Assembly (NCBI GenBank): GCA_002314915.1 | Contig: DCHU01000015.1 | Coordinates: forward strand, 38,116 to 52,064 | DNA length: 13,949 nucleotides | Origin: Caryophanales bacterium UBA1744 | GTDB taxonomy: Bacteria > Bacillota_I > Bacilli_A > RFN20 > CAG-826 | Direction: 5' to 3' | Part shown: one piece after another, positions 8,168 to 13,949 of the stretch | Layout: each line of letters starts with the position of its first letter | Numbering within the stretch: the stretch's first letter is position 1 | Position numbers and translations under genes: made by a program | The notes under the pieces: generated by a model | What the model was told of the DNA's origin: nothing | The model's database searches: none | The model's input: only the letters and a program-made list of their open reading frames with translations

Positions 8168-8412
8168 ATGCAAATATTAGGGATAAACAGCAATAAAATG
8201 GACAATCTTTTGCGGAAATTTAAATACCGTACATTTTGTAGTAAAAAAGTGACAGTTAGTTTGGGCTAAGATATCGGTAATCAAATACCTATATTAAATA
8301 AACATTTTTGCACACTCTGTTTATTATCTTACTGTCTCACAATTACTTATTTTATAGACAATCTTGCACTTTATTAGAATAATAAAAACTTAACTAATTT
8401 TCTTTTGAAATA
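8168..8412. other. AT-rich intergenic region without a recognised gene
   Basis: These roughly 245 bases separate the RNase III-like gene's terminator from the surface operon promoter. They are clearly richer in A and T than the genes on either side. I see no open frame with a ribosome binding site, no structured RNA and no clear second promoter. The length leaves room for binding sites of additional regulators. Confidence 0.5.
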
Positions 8413-8446
8413 GAAAAACCCTTACTCTTCAATTGAATTTCAGGGT
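8413..8446 (-). terminator. Probable rho-independent terminator after the RNase III-like gene
   Basis: On the minus strand ACCCT (8446-8442) pairs with AGGGT (8422-8418), with the self-complementary TTCAATTGAA inside the loop as a possible second helix, followed by TTTTTC. It lies about 10 bases past the TAA. The stem is short, so the call is moderate. Confidence 0.5.
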
Positions 8447-8455
8447 CTAAACCGT

Positions 8456-9661
8456 TTATTTCAACGTAGATTCAAGCTTGTTTTCTATTCTTATAAAGGT
8501 TTCCAAATCCCAATCGAGATTGAAGATGTAATCATCAAGCATCTCCTCGTTTTCCGTTGTTTGGTATGCGATTATCTGTGCCAATAGTTCCATATACTGA
8601 GGGTCTGAGAAATCCTCTTTAACATCCTGAACCGTCTTTGCAAGGCGCATAAGATGAATTGTGTTATCAATACCAAATAGGCTGGTTAATAGGTGGCATG
8701 CCGCCATCTTTTTGGCGGTCTTCTTGTCGATGTTAGGCATCCATGGGAAGGTGGTTTTCTCCTGGGCATTGATGTCATCAAAGAATTCGCTCGTGCAGAC
8801 AGCCGAAGCCTTCCAAGTGATCATGTTGTCGGTTTCGATAGATTCGTAGTCGTACTCGACGTTGCTGATGAAGTGTTTCTGTTCTAGTTCCTGAACCGTA
8901 TTGATAGATGATTCCATATCGGAAGGCCTAATCTTCATCAAGAACTGAATGAGTTTTCCTTTTTTGGCTTTTTCGATTTTTAATAATGCGTCTTCAAGGG
9001 CGGAGGCTCTATCTTTGCCCTTAAACATAAAGCATCCGATCCTATGTTTAGAAACAACGATCGGCATTCTAATTACAAGCCCCTCGCCATCGAATTCGAA
9101 CTTAGAGATATGGCACTTCTCTTCTCCGGTAAGCGATTTATATGCTTCTCTTACTTTTTCGAATAACTCGCCAAGGTCTTCATCATCTAATCCGAGCATC
9201 TTGACAACGGGTTCTTGGATTGAAGCAATGGACTGGTTTGAATCGATGTACATCGCAGCAACCAACGCTTCAAAGGCGTCTTCAAGCACGCTATTCTCTT
9301 TTTTTATATCGAGTTTTTTATCGCCCTCTCCAACCAATAGATAGCCGTCAAGCTTCATAACTCTCATCCTCATTGACAGTGCAGATTTACAGACATAGTC
9401 CGCTTTGAGATTTGTCAATTCATTCTGATCTAACCTAGAAATGAAATATCCATCTTCGGTGATTGTTTTGTACTTGTTTAGAAGATGATTTGTGGTGATG
9501 AATCCGATAACTGTATCTCCGAAAAATTCAAGAGTGTCATTGTGCTCACCGCCGTGTTCGTTTGTGTAACTCTTTCTTGTGAATGCCTGAGTTAAAAGAG
9601 CTTTGTTTTTGAAGGTGTAATTTATAACTCCTTCGATTGTTTTAATTGTGTTCTGATCCAT
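8456..9661 (-). CDS. RNase III-like double-stranded RNA endonuclease, extended form
   Basis: The 401-aa product starts after a perfect AGGAGG nine bases before ATG. The N-terminal half (about 1-160) is an RNase III domain. The signature H-N-D-T-L-E-F-F-G-D (residues 40-49) aligns with HNERLEFLGD, and L-E-D-A-F-E-A-L (126-133) with the second catalytic block. The metal-binding residues equivalent to E. coli E41, D45, D114 and E117 are kept as E45, D49, D128 and E131, while the E38 position is Asp42. Residues about 252-330 look like a dsRNA-binding domain, starting INTVQELEQKHFIS and ending KKTAKKMAACHLLTSLF. Residues 180-240 may be a second degenerate one, and a 70-residue acidic tail follows. 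Ordinary bacterial RNase III is about 230 aa, so this is a much longer relative, either a diverged rnc or a paralogue. It has its own leader and terminator and is not beside the usual rnc neighbours. It probably cuts structured RNA in the cytoplasm. Confidence 0.8.
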   Translation of the reverse strand: MDQNTIKTIEGVINYTFKNKALLTQAFTRKSYTNEHGGEHNDTLEFFGDTVIGFITTNHLLNKYKTITEDGYFISRLDQNELTNLKADYVCKSALSMRMRVMKLDGYLLVGEGDKKLDIKKENSVLEDAFEALVAAMYIDSNQSIASIQEPVVKMLGLDDEDLGELFEKVREAYKSLTGEEKCHISKFEFDGEGLVIRMPIVVSKHRIGCFMFKGKDRASALEDALLKIEKAKKGKLIQFLMKIRPSDMESSINTVQELEQKHFISNVEYDYESIETDNMITWKASAVCTSEFFDDINAQEKTTFPWMPNIDKKTAKKMAACHLLTSLFGIDNTIHLMRLAKTVQDVKEDFSDPQYMELLAQIIAYQTTENEEMLDDYIFNLDWDLETFIRIENKLESTLK

Positions 9662-9890
9662 AAATTGAATCCTCCTAAAAGGCGTCCAAAAAGATTAAAT
9701 CTCAGAAAATAGTGTGGATTTGCAGTCAAAATAACGGTGATATCCCCGTATATTGGCTATGAATCATCAAGTTTAAGAATATTTTGTTTATAGAGAACCC
9801 TGTTACCGGTTCTAGATAAACACCGCATTTTTAAGCTTACTCATTCAGAGGGTCATCTTTTGGGTGGCCACCATAACTATAGGGCGAAAC
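9662..9890 (-). other. Leader/intergenic region of the RNase III-like gene
   Basis: About 230 bases precede the gene. Near the ATG is AGGAGG. Further up is the hairpin listed at 9785-9822, and a 10-bp palindrome GGTGGCCACC at 9863-9872. A TATAGT near 9880 could be a -10, but no good -35 is present, so I do not call a promoter. No small open frame with a ribosome binding site was seen. Confidence 0.4.
9785..9822. repeat. 15-bp imperfect inverted repeat (hairpin) upstream of the RNase III-like gene
   Basis: TGTTTATAGAGAACC (9785-9799) and GGTTCTAGATAAACA (9808-9822) pair at 13 of 15 positions, with a central two-base internal mismatch and an 8-base loop. No T-tract follows on either strand, so it is not a terminator. 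If the leader is transcribed on the minus strand it would form an RNA stem with an internal loop, the kind of structure RNase III enzymes cut. Confidence 0.6.
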
Positions 9891-9925
9891 AAAAAGAAAA
9901 ACCAGCATTTTTTTGAGGCCGGTTT
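9891..9925 (-). terminator. Rho-independent terminator of the two-component operon
   Basis: On the minus strand AAACCGGC (9925-9918) pairs with GCTGGTTT (9906-9899), eight pairs including one G-T, with an 11-base loop and a following TTTTCTTTTTG tract. It lies 17 bases after the response regulator stop. Confidence 0.88.
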
Positions 9926-9941
9926 CACTTAATATTTATTA

Positions 9942-10565
9942 TTAATTTTTTGCAATGATGAAGTTCTTGTTCATGATGTCGATAACAAGCTTTGTCCTAT
10001 TGCCGTGACCCGTTTTCGCAAGGATATGCGTAACGTGTGTTTTGACGGTGTTTAAGGAACAATTTAATCTGTCAGCGATCTCGTCATATTCAAGGCCTTC
10101 AATGATGAGTCTAAGGATTTTGATTTCGGTCTTTGTGAAGTCTTCTGAACTTGCTTCTCCAATCATTACAGGAGGAGTCTTCTCAGGGAAGATTGACTTG
10201 CCTGACATGGTGGCATCGATTACTCCAAGGAGGTTTTCTTTAGAGATGTTCTTGTACCAGAATGAGTTAGCGCCTGCCTTCTTTGCTCTATCAAGGTATC
10301 CCACTTCAACCATCGAGGTGACGATGACCACTTTGATATTAGGGTGCTTGGCCTTGATTTCTTCTGTTGCGTCAATTCCGTCTTTTGAGCCCGATGTATA
10401 AACATCCATGACCACTAAGTCGATTTCATCCTTGTCGCACTTAGGCGCGGCTAAAGAGGCGTCAGAAAGACAATCCACGATTTCGTATCTGCCCGTTTCC
10501 TCGAGCATTCCGCGGATGTAGTCTCTTGTGATTCTCTGATCTTCTACGATTAATGTTTTTACCAT
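9942..10565 (-). CDS. NarL/LuxR-family DNA-binding response regulator
   Basis: The 207-aa protein has the standard two-domain layout. The receiver domain (1-125) shows acidic residues E8 and D9, phospho-acceptor D54 in VVMDVYTSG, T83 in VIVTSM and K105 in WYKNIS. The LuxR-type helix-turn-helix (about 143-199) reads FTKTEIKILRLI...EIADRL...SLNTVKTHV..IL.KT...NRTKL, with the expected E-I-A and T-V-K-T-H. It is therefore a phosphorylation-controlled transcription factor, presumably the output of the kinase encoded just upstream, from which it is separated by four bases. The ATG has no Shine-Dalgarno, since AATCATCAAAAAATAACGCC precedes it. Its translation therefore probably depends on ribosomes finishing the kinase gene. 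Target genes cannot be deduced from the sequence; the surface operon is one candidate only by proximity. Confidence 0.93.
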   Translation of the reverse strand: MVKTLIVEDQRITRDYIRGMLEETGRYEIVDCLSDASLAAPKCDKDEIDLVVMDVYTSGSKDGIDATEEIKAKHPNIKVVIVTSMVEVGYLDRAKKAGANSFWYKNISKENLLGVIDATMSGKSIFPEKTPPVMIGEASSEDFTKTEIKILRLIIEGLEYDEIADRLNCSLNTVKTHVTHILAKTGHGNRTKLVIDIMNKNFIIAKN

Positions 10566-10569
10566 GGCG

Positions 10570-11607
10570 TTATTTTTTGATGATTAATTGTAACTCTAAA
10601 CGAGGTTTTGATGAAATAGACACTTTGTAACCTCTTCTATCACCCTGTCTAATGAGATTCTTAAGTCCTCCACGTGGAACGATGTCCTCAGTTGGGGTTT
10701 CTCCGTTGTTGGTGATGTTTATAACGTATCTATCGTCAAGCGAGTACACTTTCACGTCCAACGAGGTGGCGTGTCCATGCTGAACCGCATTGGTCAACGC
10801 AGTTCTAATTGCGAGCAATATGAATGACTTTACGTCTCTCTCATCGGGGATTGTGCCATCGATGCTTATTGATACGCCTAAAGATGAGGCGTCGTGCATA
10901 AGATCATCGATTTCAATATCCATATCAGGTTTGACCTCTCCACTGCCCAAACTCGTGACGATTTTGTCAAGGTTCGCCAAAGCTTCGTCAATCAACTTCT
11001 CATCATCGCTTGTGAGGGCTTGTCTAGCGGAGATTAAAGCGCTGCCCATCTGGTTGTGGATGTTTGTCTTTGCAGTGAGGATTTCCCTCTCTTTTCCAAG
11101 CTCCAAAAGGTTGTCCGACAACTCCTGGAGAGACTCTCTTCTCTTCATGATTTCACTGGACTGTTCCTGAAGCTCCATTTCCTGTTTATGGAGTTCGGTT
11201 ACGTCGAAGAAAATACACTCGGTATACTTGTCGATTTCATTGATAGTGATCTTGTTTTCCTGGTACATAAAGTAAACACCATTAGGTAACAAATATACTC
11301 GAACATCACTAATAGATTTGAGTGTTTGAGGTTCAAGGGTTTCAATCGCTGCAATCAACTGTTCGTGGTTCTGCAAATCAACCTTTGTGTATTCTCTAAA
11401 ATACTCGTTCATCGCGTTGCTGGAGAGCTTTACTAAACCATTTCTATCAAAGACTGCCAAAGCGACAGGAAGGTGGTTGATGGACTCTCTGATAGAGTGT
11501 TTTCCTATCCTCTTTTTCTCGATGACGAAAACATGGAGGAGAACTACCAAGATGGAGAATGTAGCAATGATTATCAAAGCAAGGATATAAGGTCCGCGAC
11601 TAGGCAT
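10570..11607 (-). CDS. Membrane-bound PAS-domain sensor histidine kinase
   Basis: I choose the ATG at 11607 (345 aa, MPSRGPYILAL) because GGAAGGAG stands just before it; the longer in-frame start at 11649 has no such site and overlaps the upstream gene further. One transmembrane helix (about 7-28) is followed by a PAS domain (about 40-138, SINHLPVALAVFDRNGLV) and a coiled coil (about 138-178). Then comes a dimerisation region with the likely phospho-acceptor H184 in T-N-I-H-N-Q-M-G. The HATPase domain (about 262-345) shows an N-box (R-T-A-L-T-N-A-V-Q-H, N273), a G1 box written N-N-G-E-T-P instead of D-x-G, and G-G-L-K-N-L as G2. Asn in place of the G1 Asp recurs in kinases linked to 7TM sensors. 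The start overlaps the 7TM sensor gene by eight bases, and the response regulator follows after four, so the three work together. Confidence 0.88.
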   Translation of the reverse strand: MPSRGPYILALIIIATFSILVVLLHVFVIEKKRIGKHSIRESINHLPVALAVFDRNGLVKLSSNAMNEYFREYTKVDLQNHEQLIAAIETLEPQTLKSISDVRVYLLPNGVYFMYQENKITINEIDKYTECIFFDVTELHKQEMELQEQSSEIMKRRESLQELSDNLLELGKEREILTAKTNIHNQMGSALISARQALTSDDEKLIDEALANLDKIVTSLGSGEVKPDMDIEIDDLMHDASSLGVSISIDGTIPDERDVKSFILLAIRTALTNAVQHGHATSLDVKVYSLDDRYVINITNNGETPTEDIVPRGGLKNLIRQGDRRGYKVSISSKPRLELQLIIKK

Positions 11608-13240
11608 ACTTCTCTCCTTCCAAGACGATTGAATAAGTATACTCATCATCTTCGCTTATAGGGTCGATACCCTTTATCTCTCCAAGAGGTTTACTTGAAA
11701 CAGCGGTGATCGTGAATTTAACGGTTTCTCCGACCTGACGGAGTTTGACCATGACGTGAGAAATATCAAAGACTGATGACTCCACAACTTCTTCATATAA
11801 GTCAAAGCATTTGAAAACATCGTCTTTTGTGAGGTCTATGTCAGAGGTGAAGTTTGTAGCGTATTCCACTCCTCTTATGTTGAGTGTCATCAACGATTCT
11901 TCAATCGAAAGTCTCAACTCATCACTGGAGATATGTCCGTGGTTCATGGATAAAAGAACGAGGTTACTCTTACGTTTGATGTAGGTTGTAATCAATGATG
12001 CGTAGCCTAAATGGGCTCTTTTCTCACTATGAGGTGAGTTTACGTCTACTGAATCTAAAAGATTCTTGGCTTTTTCGAGTTTCTGGGCGTTTTCCTTGAT
12101 GAGGGTGTCCATAATCCTGTTCTGCTCGGCAATCGCGTTAAGGCGGTCTCTTGTGTCATAATTCTCCTGCTCTAAAGCGAGTTGGTCCTGCAAAGCGGTT
12201 TTGTTGGCTATTAGTTCTTCGAGGTATTCGTTGTATTTGGTTATGTCTTCGGTCCAGACGACTGTTCCAAATTCGAGTTTATGGGATCTGACGACCGTGT
12301 TCTTGTCGTATTTGATTTGATGGTTTGCACTTTCTCTTAGCATCTCATCAGTTAATGGGAGAGCGTTTTTGCTCTTATATTTGACGTTATATTCCTCATC
12401 CATGATAACGGCGTTGATTTTGCTCTCTTTGAAGATTTCCTCATATCCGGTGTTGATGCGGATTAAACCGGCATACATCGCAAGTTCCAACGTTGCGACT
12501 GTCGCGATTGAGAATGTCGTTGTGATGTCCGCGCCTCTCAACTTGATGCCAAAAGCGTAGAGAACCGCGTAAATCGTGGCCAAAATCATCGGAATCAATG
12601 GCGTGTATAAAGATAACTTCTTCTCAAGTCTGCAGCCTCTTATGAGTCTTACGATGAACGAAATCATAAGAACGCCAATCCAACCGAATACGGCGTAATA
12701 GCCCCAATGGTATGAGTAATTCGTGTCGTAATGAGGTCCAGGGCCTTTGAAATAGAAAACCTGCTGATGAAGGTCATTTGTTAAAACAAGGATTCCTAAA
12801 GCAACGGTGATGATGGTTACCAAATGCATTCCTTTAGGAAGCTTTGCATCATCTGGCTTGTTCAGGAGCATGGCGACATAGAATGAGCAAAGAGGTATGC
12901 CAAGCATTGGGACATACATCAGATACCAGCAATATCTTATGAGCGCATAGTCATCATCCGAGGCGATGTACCACTTTATGTTCTTAACGACCAAGAACAT
13001 GTAGATGAGCAAAGCGATCAAGGCGAACAGTTGTCTCGTCGCGCCTTTTTGGAAACGCGTTAAAACGCGCCAGGTCCAATAGGTTATGAGACCGAAATGA
13101 ATAACGCTTTCATAGATATCCCAAATGTGGCGGACAATCTCAGGAACAATATCCCTTGGGAGAGTGTCCATGATGCTCGTTGAAAAAAGGAGGAGGATGA
13201 CAATCACCCATGTTATGACTCTCTTCTTCAGGTTTACCAT
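11600..13240 (-). CDS. 7TM sensor protein of histidine-kinase type with degenerate kinase end
   Basis: The product is 546 aa from the ATG at 13240 (MVNLKKRVITW). About seven or eight membrane helices fill residues 8-260, resembling the N-terminal 7TM region of histidine kinases. Then comes a PAS-like segment (about 262-330) starting G-L-I-R-I-N-T-G-Y-E-E-I-F with a M-D-E-E-Y-N-V turn. A coiled coil (about 335-400) follows, then a dimerisation-like helix Y-A-S-L-I-T-T-Y-I-K-R-K-S-N-L. The C-terminal 100 residues sit where the ATPase should be but show no N-box, G1 or G2 motif. It is thus probably a sensor that signals through the complete kinase encoded next, whose start overlaps its stop by eight bases. 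A longer start at 13294 falls inside the upstream gene's terminator hairpin and is rejected. No Shine-Dalgarno precedes 13240, but TATAAT does, suggesting a leaderless mRNA. Confidence 0.85.
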   Translation of the reverse strand: MVNLKKRVITWVIVILLLFSTSIMDTLPRDIVPEIVRHIWDIYESVIHFGLITYWTWRVLTRFQKGATRQLFALIALLIYMFLVVKNIKWYIASDDDYALIRYCWYLMYVPMLGIPLCSFYVAMLLNKPDDAKLPKGMHLVTIITVALGILVLTNDLHQQVFYFKGPGPHYDTNYSYHWGYYAVFGWIGVLMISFIVRLIRGCRLEKKLSLYTPLIPMILATIYAVLYAFGIKLRGADITTTFSIATVATLELAMYAGLIRINTGYEEIFKESKINAVIMDEEYNVKYKSKNALPLTDEMLRESANHQIKYDKNTVVRSHKLEFGTVVWTEDITKYNEYLEELIANKTALQDQLALEQENYDTRDRLNAIAEQNRIMDTLIKENAQKLEKAKNLLDSVDVNSPHSEKRAHLGYASLITTYIKRKSNLVLLSMNHGHISSDELRLSIEESLMTLNIRGVEYATNFTSDIDLTKDDVFKCFDLYEEVVESSVFDISHVMVKLRQVGETVKFTITAVSSKPLGEIKGIDPISEDDEYTYSIVLEGEKYA

Positions 13241-13246
13241 GCACTT

Positions 13247-13252
13247 ATTATA
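13247..13252 (-). promoter_or_regulatory. -10 element six bases before the 7TM sensor start (leaderless promoter)
   Basis: A perfect TATAAT on the minus strand is followed by AAGTGC and then ATG, so transcription would begin at or next to the A of the start codon. The -35 is poor (TTTTCT or TTTCTA at 16-17 bases). The upstream hairpin terminator at 13265-13300 fits a new transcript starting here. Confidence 0.6.
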
Positions 13253-13264
13253 AATATGTATCCA

Positions 13265-13300
13265 GAAATAGAAAAAGGCTTGATTAAATATCATGCCTTT
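13265..13300 (-). terminator. Rho-independent terminator after the prolyl-tRNA deacylase
   Basis: On the minus strand AAAGGC (13300-13295) pairs with GCCTTT (13279-13274). An A-A mismatch and a further TGAT/ATCA helix lie inside, with a five-base loop. TTTTTCTATTTC follows. It lies about 40 bases past the deacylase stop and separates it from the signalling operon. Confidence 0.82.
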
Positions 13301-13340
13301 ATGAGTTTAAGATGATTGCGTTTTTGTAGTTGGTTGCGGT

Positions 13341-13889
13341 CTATTCTCCAACTAATTTAACAATTATTGGTTCGTGATGGACGTACTTCAGATAGTTATC
13401 AAGTATGTCCTCTTTTTTGATTTTGATACTAGTTGTGTTAATCATCGGATGCAGTCCAAAGTAATCGTTTTTGATTAAATCCTCATCAATGATGAGCTGG
13501 ACTTTGTTCTCGATGTCATACATGAGGGTCATGATGTTAACTGAGCCCGGTGTGACATTAAGTAACTCTAACAGCTTATCCTGAGGCCCAAACGACAGTC
13601 TTGATGAATTTACCTGTTTGGACAACTCTTTTGTCTTAAACGGCTTTTCTCCCGGCATTAAGAGAAGATAGAACCTCGTCTGTTGGGTGTTGCATAAGAA
13701 TAAGTTCTTGTTGATGCTGATTCCGAGGTGTTCTCTCACTTCTTTTAAACGGGCCATCTCGAATATTGGCTCATGATCAAGCCTATCGAATTCGATGCCG
13801 AGTTTGTCGAGTAAGTCATAGACTGCAATCTCTTTGTCGAGTCTACCTGTGGTATCAGCTGGTCTTCCGTGCTCTACGATGTATTCCAT
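13341..13889 (-). CDS. Freestanding prolyl-tRNA deacylase (ProX/PrdX, YbaK-like)
   Basis: The 182-aa protein belongs to the editing-domain family related to the ProRS insertion domain and YbaK. These enzymes hydrolyse wrongly charged tRNAs (such as alanyl-tRNA-Pro) in the cytoplasm and protect translation fidelity. Family traits seen are I-N-K-N-L-F-L-C-N with the conserved Lys61, F-Y-L-L-L-M-P-G-E-K, S-S-R-L-S-F-G (95-101), L-N-V-T-P-G-S-V (110-117) and G-L-H-P-M-I-N-T-T (145-153). Length is normal for the PrdX type and the domain looks intact. I chose the ATG at 13889; a GTG nine bases upstream is also in frame, but its codon overlaps the candidate -10 TATAGT. Neither start has a Shine-Dalgarno. 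The gene has its own promoter and terminator, so it appears to be a single-gene unit. Confidence 0.92.
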   Translation of the reverse strand: MEYIVEHGRPADTTGRLDKEIAVYDLLDKLGIEFDRLDHEPIFEMARLKEVREHLGISINKNLFLCNTQQTRFYLLLMPGEKPFKTKELSKQVNSSRLSFGPQDKLLELLNVTPGSVNIMTLMYDIENKVQLIIDEDLIKNDYFGLHPMINTTSIKIKKEDILDNYLKYVHHEPIIVKLVGE

Positions 13890-13896
13890 AGCGACC

Positions 13897-13924
13897 ACTA
13901 TAGAATGATTAGCGAAAAAGGCAA
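13897..13924 (-). promoter_or_regulatory. Promoter of the prolyl-tRNA deacylase gene, leaderless
   Basis: TTGCCT (13924-13919), a 16-base spacer and TATAGT (13902-13897) stand on the minus strand, followed by GGTCGCT and ATG. The predicted transcript start is at or within a base of the start codon, consistent with the lack of a ribosome binding site. Confidence 0.6.
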
Positions 13925-13949
13925 GGTAAATTGTAATGTTAAGTGCAAC

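Noticed and set aside
8201..8365. GACAATCTT occurring twice (8201-8209 and 8357-8365) in the AT-rich intergenic region
   Set aside because: A single 9-base match over about 160 bases of AT-rich DNA is close to chance, and the copies have no shared placement relative to a promoter.
9863..9872. Palindrome GGTGGCCACC
   Set aside because: Ten-base palindromes are expected several times by chance in a window this size; it has no clear promoter next to it.
11608..11649. Longer N-terminus for the histidine kinase (ATG at 11649)
   Set aside because: It would extend the overlap with the 7TM gene and has no ribosome site, whereas ATG 11607 has GGAAGGAG at good spacing.
13241..13294. Longer N-terminus for the 7TM sensor (ATG at 13294)
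   Set aside because: This start lies inside a strong terminator hairpin of the upstream gene, and the extra residues do not look like a normal membrane-protein N-terminus.
320..13889. Recoded TGA (Mycoplasma-type code), suggested by no gene ending in TGA (five TAA, three TAG)
   Set aside because: All frames are open under the standard code and Trp is written TGG, for example in the 7TM sensor; eight stops are too few to conclude TGA loss.

Overview
The window reads as a stretch of a low-to-moderate GC Gram-positive (Bacillota) chromosome. Clear Shine-Dalgarno sites (AAGGAG, AGGAGG), rho-independent terminators, a Firmicutes-type cyclic di-GMP-I riboswitch, a 7TM-type kinase sensor, a PrdX-type prolyl-tRNA deacylase and BspA-like surface proteins all fit. 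My inference is a host-associated, Erysipelotrichia- or Mollicutes-related lineage; the sequence alone does not prove this. Every supported gene lies on the minus strand, so the window is best read from high to low coordinates.

Region by region (minus-strand order): (1) 13889-13341, a freestanding prolyl-tRNA editing deacylase with its own terminator. (2) 13240-9942, a three-gene signalling operon. It holds a polytopic 7TM sensor with PAS-like, coiled-coil and dimerisation-like parts but no recognisable ATPase, then a one-TM PAS histidine kinase with an intact HATPase domain, then a NarL/LuxR-type response regulator, and it ends in a strong terminator. (3) 9661-8456, an unusually long (401 aa) RNase III-like protein behind a 230-base leader with a 15-bp imperfect hairpin. 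(4) 8167-320, a promoter and c-di-GMP-I riboswitch directly upstream of a three-gene operon for exported proteins: a TasA/camelysin-like protein, a large beta-helix-like protein broken by a one-base frameshift at a C6 tract, and a 1304-aa BspA-like leucine-rich-repeat protein. A terminator follows. (5) 70-1, the start of an AbrB/SpoVT-type regulator gene with its own promoter region and a symmetrical candidate operator.

The most notable system is the riboswitch-controlled surface operon. Intracellular c-di-GMP would be read by the leader RNA to set expression of what looks like an adhesin or biofilm-matrix set, with a separate split-kinase two-component operon nearby. Two genes (deacylase and 7TM sensor) have good -10 boxes only 6-7 bases before ATG and no Shine-Dalgarno, suggesting leaderless mRNAs. 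No tRNA, rRNA, CRISPR array or insertion sequence was recognised.
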